A stretch of 64,000 nucleotides of DNA from Curtobacterium sp. VKM Ac-1393 (GTDB lineage: Bacteria > Actinomycetota > Actinomycetes > Actinomycetales > Microbacteriaceae), in contig NZ_JADKRW010000004.1 in NCBI RefSeq assembly GCF_015350995.1, positions 124,001 through 188,000 of the forward strand, written 5' to 3'. The notes under the pieces are model-generated. The model was not told where the DNA came from. It ran no database searches and saw only the letters and a program-made list of their open reading frames with translations. Both the position numbers and the translations under genes were made by a program. Below, piece after piece: positions 34,363 to 42,808 of the stretch (within the stretch, counting starts at the first letter, position 1; each line of letters opens with the position of its first letter).

Positions 34363-34952
34363 GCGCTCGGGGTGCCCTTCAGGTCGGTGGTGCCGTTGGC
34401 GATGTCGAGGATGGTCTGGATGAGCAGGCGGCGCTCGACCGGCTTGATGCGGTCGTGCAGCGTCGACTCGGAGTCGCCCGGGAGCACGGGGACGCGCTCC
34501 TGGGCGAGGATCGGGCCGGTGTCCACGCCGTCGTCGACCGCGATGACGCTCGCACCGGTCTCCGTGACGCCGGCAGCGAGGGCGTCCCGCACGCCGTGGG
34601 CGCCGGGGAACTCGGGCAGGTACGCGGGGTGGGTGTTGATGATGCCCGGGGCGAACTCGGACACCACGGCCGGGGGCAGCAGGCGCATGAGGCCGGAGAG
34701 CACGAGCAGGTCGGGCGACCACGGGCGGATCTGCTCGGCGAGGGACTGTCCCCACTCGGCGCGGGTCTCGTAGCGCGAGAACGGCACGGTGAAGGTCGGG
34801 ATCGAGAACTCCTCGCCCAGGCCGAGACCCTCGGCGTCGCGGTCGGCACCGATGGCGACGACACGGGCGGGGTACTCGGCGTCGAAGGTCGCTTCGAGCA
34901 GGGCTCGGAGGTTCGACCCGGTACCGGAGATCAGGACGACCAGTTCGAGCAC
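34359..34952 (-). CDS. purN: Phosphoribosylglycinamide formyltransferase
   Basis: 197 residues, transfers formyl from 10-formyl-tetrahydrofolate to GAR in purine synthesis. Starts [20 protein letters not shown] (phosphate loop) and has the catalytic [20 protein letters not shown] (Asn, His) with a later Asp in [10 protein letters not shown]. The GTG at 34952 has TAGGGT (34960-34965) seven nt upstream, so probably leaderless. Coupled to purH. Confidence 0.97.
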   Translation of the reverse strand: MLELVVLISGTGSNLRALLEATFDAEYPARVVAIGADRDAEGLGLGEEFSIPTFTVPFSRYETRAEWGQSLAEQIRPWSPDLLVLSGLMRLLPPAVVSEFAPGIINTHPAYLPEFPGAHGVRDALAAGVTETGASVIAVDDGVDTGPILAQERVPVLPGDSESTLHDRIKPVERRLLIQTILDIANGTTDLKGTPSA

Positions 34953-34993
34953 GGCACCAACCCTACCGGGACCCGCGCCGCGTGACGCCGTCG

Positions 34994-36964
34994 CTAGCGA
35001 TCGTCCTTCGGACGGCGCCACCAGGGCAGCTCGTCGTCGGGGATCTGGTCGGTGACGTCCCACTTCGTCGGACGGTTCTGCTGTGCCAGCGCAGCAGCGG
35101 GTGCCGCGGGTTCGTCGTCCACGTCGTCCCGACCGGCGACGAACTCGGCCGTGCTCCACGGGAACGCCGGCTGAGCGTCGGTCCGCTCGGGCACCGGGGC
35201 GGGGCTCGGCTCGGCCTTCGACGGCGTGGACCGTTCCGGTTCGACCGCTGGACGCGGCTGCTCGGCGTCGGCGCCGGTCACCCGGTCGCGGAGTCCGCCG
35301 GCACGCTCTCGGAGTCCACCAGCGCGCTCGCGGACGCCGTCGGCGGCACCGTGGAGTCGGTCGCGCAGGGCCCCGATCGCCGCGCGCCCCGAACTGCGGG
35401 GTTCGGTCGGGCTCTCGTCGGCCAGGCGCTCCGAAGCGACCGCATCGGTCTTGGCCCAGGCCGGCAGCTCCACGTCGTGGTCGGGGTCGCGCGTCGGTGT
35501 GCGCGGCGTCGGACTCGGCGCAGGCACGACCGGTTCGGTCGGACTCTCCACAGCGGTGCGCGGTCGGGCAGCGGTCGACCCGTCGTGCGTCTCCTCGACG
35601 ACGAACCGGTGCACGTCGGTGGTCCGTCCGGCGCCGGCCTGGTCGAGCGCGGCGAGCAGTGAGCCCGTCCCCGCATCGGCGCCGTTGCGGACGGCCTCGT
35701 CGTCGTCCGCCTCGGTCCAGCGCTCGCGTGTCCAGCCGCGGTCCGGCAGGCGGACGAGGTCGCTGCCCGCTGCGAGGGCGATGACCGCTGGCAGGCCGAT
35801 CTCGAGCGCGGCGAACCCGCCGACGACCAGGGCGTGCGGACCGACGTCGGCCAGCCGTCCGGGGCCGAACGATCCGGAGGACACCCAGGCGATCAGGCCG
35901 GTCAGGACGCCGGCGACGATGCCCGTCGCGACACCGGCGAGCGCTCGGTGCAGCGCAGAGTCGGCGCGCCCCAGCGCGCGGACGAGTCGCGGACGCATGG
36001 ACCCGCCGATCGCGAAGCCGGCGATGACCGGGATCAGGATCCAGACGAGTCCGAAGGTGTGGCCCGAGGTCGGCAGTGCGCCGAACACCGGGAGTCCGGG
36101 GATCGGGCCGAGGGTGGTGGCGATCGGGGAGACACTCGACCCGGTGCCGATGGCGAACCCGGGGCCGATCAGCCACGACGTCGCCCACCCGACGAAGTCC
36201 GGCAGGAAGGCGAGCTGCCCGACGGTGAGGGCGATGCCGCCGATCACGCCGGCGTGGGACTGCTCGTACAGGGTGATGACCTCGGCGAACGAGGTGAAGA
36301 GCAGGAACGCGACGACGACCCCGGCGAACGCGACGACGACCGCGGTGGCGGCGGTCCCGGCGCGGAGACCGAACCCGGCGATCGCACGCCAGAGCACGGG
36401 GACCCGGTCGAACAGGTCGATCACGCGCTGGGTGGCGGGGTCCGCCGGCAGGTCACGGCGTCGTCGGCAGACCTCGGAACTGATCAGCGCCGGGATCCCG
36501 AACCACAGGGCCGGCAGGACCACGGCCTGCCAGACCGTGGGGTGGGTCGCGGCGGAGGTCGACGACAGCGCGACGCCGAGGCCGAGCGCTGCGACGACCG
36601 CCGTCCCGACCAGCAGCCCGGTGGTGCGGTGCTCGGTCTCCGCGAAGCGTCGACCGGCGCGGGCTCCGAGCCAGGCGGTCACGACCGCGAAGCCGAGCGC
36701 CGCGAGCGTCACGTGGATGGGGTCGGCGGCGCCGCTGACACCGGAGCTCTTCGCCAGCGCGGACCCGAGCAGGAACGAGACGTCGACGCCGTGGCCGACG
36801 AGCCAGACGCTGCCGGTGGCTTTCCAGAACACGTCCCAGTCGACCTGCAGGCCGTACTCGAAGCCCCACAGCAGCGTGAGCGGGACCAGGGCGATCCCGA
36901 TGCCGACGCCGACCGTCACGACCGCCTCGATCGCGGCGAGCAGAGCGGTTCCCAGGCGGTTCAT
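34994..36964 (-). CDS. DUF6350-type multi-pass membrane protein
   Basis: 656 residues. Residues 1-430 contain about ten membrane helices ([18 protein letters not shown], then [20 protein letters not shown]) as in DUF6350 (PerM-like) proteins found next to purN and sucCD in many actinobacteria. The last 220 residues are a disordered Pro/Glu/Asp-rich tail with a repeat ([18 protein letters not shown]) and the end [11 protein letters not shown]. Related proteins are linked to cell division in mycobacteria; role here inferred from family and neighbourhood. ATG 36964 has TATCCT (36972-36977) seven nt upstream (leaderless). Confidence 0.82.
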   Translation of the reverse strand: MNRLGTALLAAIEAVVTVGVGIGIALVPLTLLWGFEYGLQVDWDVFWKATGSVWLVGHGVDVSFLLGSALAKSSGVSGAADPIHVTLAALGFAVVTAWLGARAGRRFAETEHRTTGLLVGTAVVAALGLGVALSSTSAATHPTVWQAVVLPALWFGIPALISSEVCRRRRDLPADPATQRVIDLFDRVPVLWRAIAGFGLRAGTAATAVVVAFAGVVVAFLLFTSFAEVITLYEQSHAGVIGGIALTVGQLAFLPDFVGWATSWLIGPGFAIGTGSSVSPIATTLGPIPGLPVFGALPTSGHTFGLVWILIPVIAGFAIGGSMRPRLVRALGRADSALHRALAGVATGIVAGVLTGLIAWVSSGSFGPGRLADVGPHALVVGGFAALEIGLPAVIALAAGSDLVRLPDRGWTRERWTEADDDEAVRNGADAGTGSLLAALDQAGAGRTTDVHRFVVEETHDGSTAARPRTAVESPTEPVVPAPSPTPRTPTRDPDHDVELPAWAKTDAVASERLADESPTEPRSSGRAAIGALRDRLHGAADGVRERAGGLRERAGGLRDRVTGADAEQPRPAVEPERSTPSKAEPSPAPVPERTDAQPAFPWSTAEFVAGRDDVDDEPAAPAAALAQQNRPTKWDVTDQIPDDELPWWRRPKDDR

Positions 36965-36998
36965 CGCAGTGAGGATACGTGAGCCGACCCCCGAACGA

Positions 36999-37035
36999 CG
37001 GGAGGCTCGGCGCGGAACCCGCACCGAGCCTCCCG
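36999..37035 (-). terminator. Terminator hairpin after sucD
   Basis: CGGGAGGCTCGG (36999-37010) pairs perfectly with 37024-37035, loop 13 nt. It ends the sucCD transcript and carries the window's GGGAGGC/GCCTCCC core. Confidence 0.8.
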
Positions 37036-37068
37036 GCTTCCCGCCGACCGTCTGTCGGACGACGGTCG

Positions 37069-37956
37069 CTAGCGGGCGGCGACGACCTCGCGCAGCAGCG
37101 CAGCGGTCTCGGACGGCGTCTTGCCGACCTTGACACCGGCGGCCTCGAGCGCCTGCTTCTTCGCCTCGGCGGTGCCAGCGGAACCGGACACGATCGCGCC
37201 GGCGTGGCCCATCGTCTTGCCCTCGGGGGCGGTGAAGCCCGCGACGTAGCCGACGACCGGCTTCGTGACGTGCGCCTTGATGAACTCGGCCGCGCGCTCC
37301 TCGGCGTCGCCACCGATCTCACCGATCATCACGATGGCCTCGGTCTCCGGGTCGGCCTCGAACGCGGCGAGCGCGTCGATGTGGGTCGTCCCGATGACCG
37401 GGTCGCCGCCGATGCCGATGGCGGTCGAGAAGCCGAGGTCACGCAGCTCGTACATCATCTGGTAGGTCAGGGTGCCCGACTTCGAGACCAGGCCGATCGG
37501 ACCCTTGCCGGTGATCGTCGCCGGGGTGATGCCGACGAGCGACTCACCGGGCGTGATGATGCCGGGGCAGTTCGGGCCGATGATGCGGGTCTTCCCGCCG
37601 AGGGCCTTGGCGTGCGCCCAGAACTCGGCGGCGTCCTGCACCGGGATGCCCTCGGTGATGACGACGACGAGCGGGATCGCGGCATCGATGGCCTCGAGCA
37701 CGGCGTCCTTGGCGAAGGCCGGCGGCACGAAGACGATCGAGACGTCGGCACCGGTGGTGTCGATCGCTTCGCGCACGGTGCCGAAGACGGGCAGCGACAC
37801 GTCGCCGTGGGTGACGGTGGTGCCGGCCTTGCGGGCGTTGACGCCGCCGACGACCTGGGTGCCGGCCTTGAGCATGAGCGCTGTGTGCTTCGTGCCCTCG
37901 CCGCCGGTGATGCCCTGGACGATGACCTTGGAGTCCTTGTTGAGGAAGATCGACAT
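37069..37956 (-). CDS. sucD: Succinyl-CoA synthetase alpha subunit
   Basis: 295 residues, the CoA-binding and phospho-His subunit of the TCA cycle enzyme that makes ATP or GTP from succinyl-CoA. The nucleotide-binding start [33 protein letters not shown] and the active-site His in [13 protein letters not shown] are all present. It starts 11 nt after the sucC stop, coupled in one operon. Confidence 0.98.
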   Translation of the reverse strand: MSIFLNKDSKVIVQGITGGEGTKHTALMLKAGTQVVGGVNARKAGTTVTHGDVSLPVFGTVREAIDTTGADVSIVFVPPAFAKDAVLEAIDAAIPLVVVITEGIPVQDAAEFWAHAKALGGKTRIIGPNCPGIITPGESLVGITPATITGKGPIGLVSKSGTLTYQMMYELRDLGFSTAIGIGGDPVIGTTHIDALAAFEADPETEAIVMIGEIGGDAEERAAEFIKAHVTKPVVGYVAGFTAPEGKTMGHAGAIVSGSAGTAEAKKQALEAAGVKVGKTPSETAALLREVVAAR

Positions 37957-37967
37957 GGTCAGTCCCT

Positions 37968-39137
37968 TCAGGCCGCGGCAGCGGCGAGTTCGGCGGCCTG
38001 CTCGGCCGCGTCGTCCATGGTCGCGGCGACGGTGACGAGCGGGTGCGCTGCCTCCGCCAGGATCCGGCGACCCTCTTCCACGTTGTTGCCGTCCAGGCGG
38101 ACGACGAGCGGCTTGGTGGCCGCGTCGCCGAGGATCCCGAGAGCGGCGACGATTCCGTTCGCCACGGCGTCGCAGGCGGTGATGCCGCCGAAGACGTTCA
38201 CGAAGACGCTCTTCACCTGCGGGTCGCCGAGGATGACGTCGAGACCGTTGGCCATGACCTCGGCCGAGGCGCCGCCGCCGATGTCGAGGAAGTTCGCGGG
38301 CTTCACGCCGCCGTGGCGCTCACCGGCGTACGCGACGACGTCGAGGGTCGACATGACGAGTCCTGCGCCGTTGCCGATGACACCGACCTGGCCGTCGAGC
38401 TTGACGTAGTTCAGGCCGTGGGCCTTCGCCTTGGCTTCGAGCGGGTCCTCGCTGGCGGAGTCCTCGAGGTCCTTGTGCGCGGGGTGGCGGAAGTCGGCGT
38501 TCTCGTCGAGCGAGACCTTGCCGTCGAGCGCCAGGATCTGGCCGTCGCCGGTGCGGACGAGGGGGTTCACCTCGACGAGCGTGGCGTCCTCGCCCTTGTA
38601 GACGTCGTAGAGCTTCACGAAGACATCGGCGACCGCGTCCTGCAGCTCGGACGGGAAGTTCGCCTGCGAGGCGATCGCGAGGGCAGCCGCCTTGTCGATG
38701 CCCGTCAGCGGGTCGACCTCGACGCGGGCGAGCGCCTCGGGCTTCTCGACCGCCAGCTGCTCGATCTCCATGCCGCCCTCGACGCTGGTGAGCGAGAGGT
38801 AGGAGCGGTTGGCCCGGTCGAGCAGCACGGAGAAGTAGAACTCCTCGGCGATGTCGGCACCCTGGGCGACCATGACCCGCTTGACGGTGTGGCCCTTGAT
38901 GTCGAGCCCGAGGATGGCCTGCGCGTGCTCGAACGCCTCGTCCGGGGTCTTCGCGACCTTGACGCCGCCGGCCTTGCCGCGCCCGCCGACCTTCACCTGG
39001 GCCTTGACGACCACGACGCCACCGATCTTCTCGGCCGCCGCTCTCGCCTCGTCCGGGGTGTCGGCGATGATCCCCTGGAGGACGGGGACGCCGTAGGACT
39101 CGAAGAGGTCCCTGGCCTGATACTCGAAAAGATCCAC
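37968..39137 (-). CDS. sucC: Succinyl-CoA synthetase beta subunit
   Basis: 389 residues, the ATP-grasp subunit. The start [20 protein letters not shown] uses GTG 39137 with GGGAAGAAG upstream. Motifs include [19 protein letters not shown] (nucleotide loop) and the substrate loop [18 protein letters not shown]. Partner of sucD in the TCA cycle. Confidence 0.98.
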   Translation of the reverse strand: MDLFEYQARDLFESYGVPVLQGIIADTPDEARAAAEKIGGVVVVKAQVKVGGRGKAGGVKVAKTPDEAFEHAQAILGLDIKGHTVKRVMVAQGADIAEEFYFSVLLDRANRSYLSLTSVEGGMEIEQLAVEKPEALARVEVDPLTGIDKAAALAIASQANFPSELQDAVADVFVKLYDVYKGEDATLVEVNPLVRTGDGQILALDGKVSLDENADFRHPAHKDLEDSASEDPLEAKAKAHGLNYVKLDGQVGVIGNGAGLVMSTLDVVAYAGERHGGVKPANFLDIGGGASAEVMANGLDVILGDPQVKSVFVNVFGGITACDAVANGIVAALGILGDAATKPLVVRLDGNNVEEGRRILAEAAHPLVTVAATMDDAAEQAAELAAAAA

Positions 39138-39493
39138 GCTGTTCTTCTTCCCGCACGGTTCGTGCGATCGGCATCGGTTTCCCGGTCGCGCACTCGACGT
39201 CGAGGATCGCTCGATGTCGAGACAACGGCCGTCACGCAGCCTAGCGCGGCGACATGGACGTCCAGACAACCAGCATCGCGGGACGCAGGGGAAGGCGCGG
39301 TCGCTCGACCACCCGTCGGCGACCGCGCTCCACTCCCCCGAGCACCGGCAGTGTGCACGGCGGTCGTGACGGGGAGGTGTCGCGGAGGTGAACTCGCGCA
39401 CCCTGGACGTCGCTCGCACCGACCGGCGTACACCGGAAGGCCCGAACCACTGGAAGGCCCGAACCACCGGACGGCCCGAACGAAGGAGTGCGC
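39138..39493. other. Divergent intergenic region of sucC and the ester-cyclase-like gene
   Basis: 356 bases without a gene. For sucC (minus), TAGGCT at 39243-39238 is a likely -10, giving a leader of about 95 nt. In the middle GCGCGGTCGC (39295-39304) pairs with 39319-39328. At the plus-strand end are three 17-bp direct repeats just before the next gene. No small ORF is convincing. Confidence 0.55.
39435..39485 (+). repeat. Three 17-bp direct repeats upstream of an ester-cyclase-like gene
   Basis: The unit GGAAGGCCCGAACCACY is repeated with exact 17-bp spacing; its CCCGAAC core begins at 39441, 39458 and 39475. The third copy runs into the ribosome binding site of the gene starting at 39494. 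The regular period suggests operator iterons or a slipped duplication. Confidence 0.7.
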
Positions 39494-39928
39494 ATGACCG
39501 CGGAACAGAACCAGCAGGCGCAGGAACGACTCGGCGAGATCCTGGAGGCGCGCGCCTTCGACCGGTTCTCCGAGGTCTGGGCCGAGGACGTCGTGGACCA
39601 CGACCCCGCGCCCGACCAGCAGCCCGGCCTCGCGGGGATCGTCGACTTCTGGACGGCGTTCACGACCGCGTTCCCCGATCTCAGCCTCGAGCCCGACCCG
39701 CTCGTCGTCACGGACGACTACATCACCGCGGTGTTCACGATCCGCGGCACGCACACCGGCCCCTTCCAGGGCCACGCCCCGACCGGCCGCACCTTCCAGG
39801 TCCGGGGCATCCAGGTCTCGAAGTTCCGCGACGGCAAGATCGCCGAGCGCTGGGGCGCGACGGACGAGAAGGGCCTGGCGGAGCAGCTCGAGCTCGGCTC
39901 CAGCGACGTCCACTTCGTCAGCGCGTGA
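39494..39928 (+). CDS. SnoaL-like ester cyclase/polyketide cyclase family protein
   Basis: 144 residues, NTF2-like cone fold of the SnoaL group: [40 protein letters not shown], then [20 protein letters not shown] and [16 protein letters not shown], a typical family ending. Members are small binding or cyclase proteins with varied substrates, so the role is open. ATG 39494 is chosen since AAGGAG (39483-39488) lies 5 nt upstream. Followed after 37 nt by a small acidic protein gene. Confidence 0.88.
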   Translation: MTAEQNQQAQERLGEILEARAFDRFSEVWAEDVVDHDPAPDQQPGLAGIVDFWTAFTTAFPDLSLEPDPLVVTDDYITAVFTIRGTHTGPFQGHAPTGRTFQVRGIQVSKFRDGKIAERWGATDEKGLAEQLELGSSDVHFVSA

Positions 39929-39965
39929 CCACCATCCGACACGCACCACCACCCAGGAGGACACC

Positions 39966-40259
39966 ATGAGCGACCCCGGCATCAGCCCCGTCGACGACTT
40001 CGACGCCGAGCAGCGCCGCGACGACGACATCGACCGCGAGCACGTCGGCCCCTACGAGGTCGACGAGTCCGATGCATCCGTCGAGACCGTCACGAACGAC
40101 GCGGTCGCCGGCGAGACCGTCGAGCCGCAGCCCGGTGACGGCACCGACGACGGCCCGACAGGCGGTTCCCCGCGCGAAAGCTCCCCGGACCTGTGGGAGC
40201 ACGACGCGGACGCGGACCGCCCTGACCTCGGCAACGACCTCGGCACCAAACCGCTCTGA
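39966..40259 (+). CDS. Small acidic protein, unknown
   Basis: 97 residues, extremely acidic (FDAEQRRDDDIDREHVGPYE) with a Gly/Pro-rich C-terminal half, no membrane segment and probably disordered. Preceded by AGGAGG, so it is well translated. No family recognised. Co-transcribed with the SnoaL-like gene; a 16-bp hairpin follows 33 nt after the stop. Confidence 0.75.
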   Translation: MSDPGISPVDDFDAEQRRDDDIDREHVGPYEVDESDASVETVTNDAVAGETVEPQPGDGTDDGPTGGSPRESSPDLWEHDADADRPDLGNDLGTKPL

Positions 40260-40292
40260 TCAACTCGCCCTGGAGTGCGACCCCCAGGGATC

Positions 40293-40330
40293 GACGGAGC
40301 ACGGCCCGTACCATCGGGCCGTGCTCCGTC
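40293..40330. terminator. Hairpin, 16-bp perfect stem, overlapping a start codon
   Basis: GACGGAGCACGGCCCG (40293-40308) pairs perfectly with 40315-40330 around TACCAT. It is placed to end the upstream operon, but its loop is also the likely -10 box of the next gene and its 3' arm contains that gene's GTG (40321). One sequence may serve as terminator and promoter. Confidence 0.6.
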
Positions 40331-40686
40331 GTGTCCGTGCCAGCGTCCGCAGCATGCCGTCGGCCGCCCGGCTGGTGGCGATCGCCGCGATGCTGCTCGT
40401 GGCCGCGTCGGCACACCTCGCCGCCCAGTCGGAGCCCGCGGGCCGCTGGGTCCCACTCCTCGCCGTCGCGGTGGTCGGAGCCGTCGTCACCGGAGCCCCG
40501 AGCCGCCTCTGGCCGCTCCCCGCGATCTGGCTCGTGGCCACCCTGCTCGCCCTGACGGGCGACGTCCGGGTCGACGGCACGTCCCTCGCGATCACCCTCG
40601 TGACCGGTGCGGTCGCGCTCGTCGCGGCGATCGCCGCTGATCTCGTGCCCGTCCTGCGGGCGCGACGCCGACGGGGTGGACCGTGA
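40321..40686 (+). CDS. Small membrane protein
   Basis: 121 residues, four membrane helices in sequence (LVAIAAMLLVAASAHLAA, VPLLAVAVVGAVVTGA, PAIWLVATLLALTG, ITLVTGAVALVAAIAADLV), ending VLRARRRRGGP. No family recognised. GTG 40321 is chosen because TACCAT (40309-40314) lies six nt before it, the leaderless layout; ATG 40354 is the alternative. Its stop overlaps the next gene start (GTGA). Confidence 0.65.
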   Translation: MLRRVRASVRSMPSAARLVAIAAMLLVAASAHLAAQSEPAGRWVPLLAVAVVGAVVTGAPSRLWPLPAIWLVATLLALTGDVRVDGTSLAITLVTGAVALVAAIAADLVPVLRARRRRGGP

Positions 40687-41522
40687 CCACCCCACGGCCT
40701 GGAGGCCCGGCGCCGGGCCCGCACGACGCCTCCCGGCAGCAACGCGGTCGCGTCCACGACCGCAGCCTGCGTCGGTTCCTCGCCGACAGCACGCCCGTGG
40801 CCGCGGGCGGCCGCGCCATCCTGCTCCAGATCGCCGACCCGGTCGTCGCGGCGGGGGTCCGCCGGCACTCGGACTTCGCCCGCCGACCGCAGCAGCGGCT
40901 GGCCCACACTCTGATGTTCGTGTACGCCGTGGTCTCCGGCACCGAGCAGGACGCTGCGATCGCCGCCGGTTTCGTGAACCGGGCCCATGCGCCCGTGACC
41001 GGCGCCGACGACGTCGAGCGGCAGCTCTGGGTGGCCGCGACCCTGTTCGACTCGGCTCGTCGGGCGCACGAGCTGTTCGGTGTGCCCGTCACGGCGGAGC
41101 GGGCGGAAGACGTCCTCGCTGCCTACGCCCCGATCGCGACGACGCTGCGGGTGCCCGCCGATCGCTGGCCGACCTCGGTGGCGGCGTTCGACGGGTACTG
41201 GACCGAGGCCCTCGACCGGCTCGCGGTCACCGACGACGCCCGCGGCGTGGTGCGGGACCTGCTGCACCCGCGGTTCGCCCCGCTCTGGGTGCGTGCCGCG
41301 ATGCCGCTGGTCCGGATCGTCACGGTGGGGATGCTGCCGGAACGGCTGCGGGCGGCGTACGGGTTCGCGTGGGGGCCGCGCGAGCGGCGACGGTTCCAGC
41401 GGACGGTCGCGCTGGTCCGTCGTGTGCGCTCGGTCCTGCCCGGGGCGCTGCTGCGGCTGCCGGGTCCGCTGCTGCTGCGGGCGATGCGGCGGACGGCCGC
41501 GCGACACGCCACGGTACGGTAG
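40683..41522 (+). CDS. MpaB-family (DUF2236) oxygenase-like protein
   Basis: 279 residues, all-helical. Family features: PVAAGGRAILLQIADPVVAA near residue 38, RRPQQRLAHTLMFVYAVVSG (His in the heme-binding stretch), AHAPVTGADDVERQLWVAATL and VPADRWPTSVAAFDGYW. MpaB of Penicillium cleaves the farnesyl chain in mycophenolate synthesis; bacterial relatives are heme proteins of unknown role. The GTG at 40683 overlaps the stop of the membrane protein (GTGA). A GGCCTGGAGGC hairpin-like stretch lies inside its first 15 codons. Confidence 0.8.
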   Translation: MTTPRPGGPAPGPHDASRQQRGRVHDRSLRRFLADSTPVAAGGRAILLQIADPVVAAGVRRHSDFARRPQQRLAHTLMFVYAVVSGTEQDAAIAAGFVNRAHAPVTGADDVERQLWVAATLFDSARRAHELFGVPVTAERAEDVLAAYAPIATTLRVPADRWPTSVAAFDGYWTEALDRLAVTDDARGVVRDLLHPRFAPLWVRAAMPLVRIVTVGMLPERLRAAYGFAWGPRERRRFQRTVALVRRVRSVLPGALLRLPGPLLLRAMRRTAARHATVR

Positions 41523-41527
41523 CGGGC

Positions 41528-42136
41528 ATGTCGGTCGACCACTTCGCCATCACGGTCCCGCGTTCCTGGTTCGAGCTGCCCGTCGAGCCGGAGCGCCGCG
41601 ACGACCGGATCAGCGCCCTCGTGCAGGAACGCATCGAGGACCAGCGCGAGCTCTTCGACCACCGCACCGAGATCGTCCGCGCCCTCCGTCGGTTCGCGCG
41701 GTCGGCGTGGGACAGTGGAGCCCGCTACTGCGCGGCGTTCGCCGAGCCGAGCGAGGACGGCATCGTCTCCGGCGCCCTGACCGTCACGGTCCTGCCCGCT
41801 CCGGAGGCCGGCGGCGACGCGCTCGCCGCCCTGACCGACCACGTCGCCGCGCTCGGCGGCGACGACGACGGCATGCACGTCGACGTGCACGAGGTCCCCC
41901 GGGTCGGCCGTGTGCCGCGCGTCTGGGGCGTCTCGACCGTGCAGGCGCCGGACGGCCGCGGCTCGTTCGACGTCGTGCTCATGCAGACGTTCGTGCCGGC
42001 CGGCGACCAGGTCGCGCTGGTGAGCGTGTCCTCGCCCGCGACCGACCTGGCCGAGCCGCTCTACGAACTGTTCGAGACCGTGACCGACACGTTCGAGCTC
42101 ATCGACTCCGCCACCGTCGGCGGCGGGGTCGCCTGA
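41528..42136 (+). CDS. Unknown protein next to the type VII secretion genes
   Basis: 202 residues, soluble, no signal peptide. It begins MSVDHFAITVPRSWFELPVE and has an alternating strand-rich body (GALTVTVLPAPEAGG, FDVVLMQTFVPAGDQVALVS). No family is certain. ATG 41528 has TACGGT (41515-41520) seven nt upstream (leaderless). The FHA gene start overlaps its stop (TGATG). It lies beside the EccC cluster, so a secretion-accessory role is possible but inferred. Confidence 0.7.
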   Translation: MSVDHFAITVPRSWFELPVEPERRDDRISALVQERIEDQRELFDHRTEIVRALRRFARSAWDSGARYCAAFAEPSEDGIVSGALTVTVLPAPEAGGDALAALTDHVAALGGDDDGMHVDVHEVPRVGRVPRVWGVSTVQAPDGRGSFDVVLMQTFVPAGDQVALVSVSSPATDLAEPLYELFETVTDTFELIDSATVGGGVA

Positions 42137-42738
42137 TGCGGATCTGGCCGTTCCGGAAGCGCCGGAAGCCCGTCGAACCCGTCGTCGAGCGGGTCACCGT
42201 CGACGACCTCGCGCGGATGGCGCAACGCGGCGAACTCGCCCGCGCGGTCGTCACACCGCCGCCGGCTCCCCGTGCGAGCGCGGATCGGGTGCGCTCGACC
42301 GTCGCGCAGTTGCCGGGGCGTCCCCTCGGCGGTGCGGGTGCACGGGCGACCGCCGCTCCGGCCCGGCAGACCGCGGCGGCCGTCCTGGTGCTCGACGACC
42401 ACCAGCGGGTGACCGTGTCCGGTGGCGGGCTGATCGGCCGTGACCCGGCGAGCGCCCACCCGGACGGCGGCTACGCGCACATGATCGCGCTCGAGGACCC
42501 GGACAAGCTGCTCAGCCGCACACACCTGGAGTTCGGCTTCGGCGCCGAGGGCTCGCTCTGGGTGCTCGACACGGCATCGGCCAACGGGGTCGAGCTGCAG
42601 CGGCCGGGGTTCCCCGCGACGATGGTGCCACCGGCGCAGCGCACCGTGGTGCAGCCGGGCGACGTGGTCGTGTTCGGCGGCCACACCCTGCGCGCCGAGC
42701 CGCAGACCGCGCTGGTCGGCGAAGCCCCACTCGGCTGA
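42136..42738 (+). CDS. FHA-domain protein
   Basis: 200 residues. A basic start (MRIWPFRKRRKP) and linker are followed by an FHA domain from about residue 95: SGGGLIGRDPA, LLSRTHLEFGF and SANGVELQRPGF, the phosphothreonine-binding Arg, Ser, His and Asn positions. FHA proteins often regulate type VII and VI secretion through kinase-phosphorylated partners. It faces the EccC gene convergently. Overlaps the previous stop by one base. Confidence 0.85.
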   Translation: MRIWPFRKRRKPVEPVVERVTVDDLARMAQRGELARAVVTPPPAPRASADRVRSTVAQLPGRPLGGAGARATAAPARQTAAAVLVLDDHQRVTVSGGGLIGRDPASAHPDGGYAHMIALEDPDKLLSRTHLEFGFGAEGSLWVLDTASANGVELQRPGFPATMVPPAQRTVVQPGDVVVFGGHTLRAEPQTALVGEAPLG

Positions 42739-42808
42739 CGCCGAGCGGCGCTGCGACTCGACGAGTCGACGCCGCGGCGACTCGACCCGCGCCGACGTGC
42801 TGTCCCCG

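Noticed and set aside
40698-40740. Terminator hairpin (GGCCTGGAGGC) inside the MpaB-like gene start
   Set aside because: The arms are only partly complementary and lie in coding sequence; kept as an oddity in that gene's entry.
42739-42808. Functional element between the FHA and EccC genes
   Set aside because: There is a short GACTCG/CGAGTC symmetry but almost no loop, so neither a terminator nor an operator could be supported.
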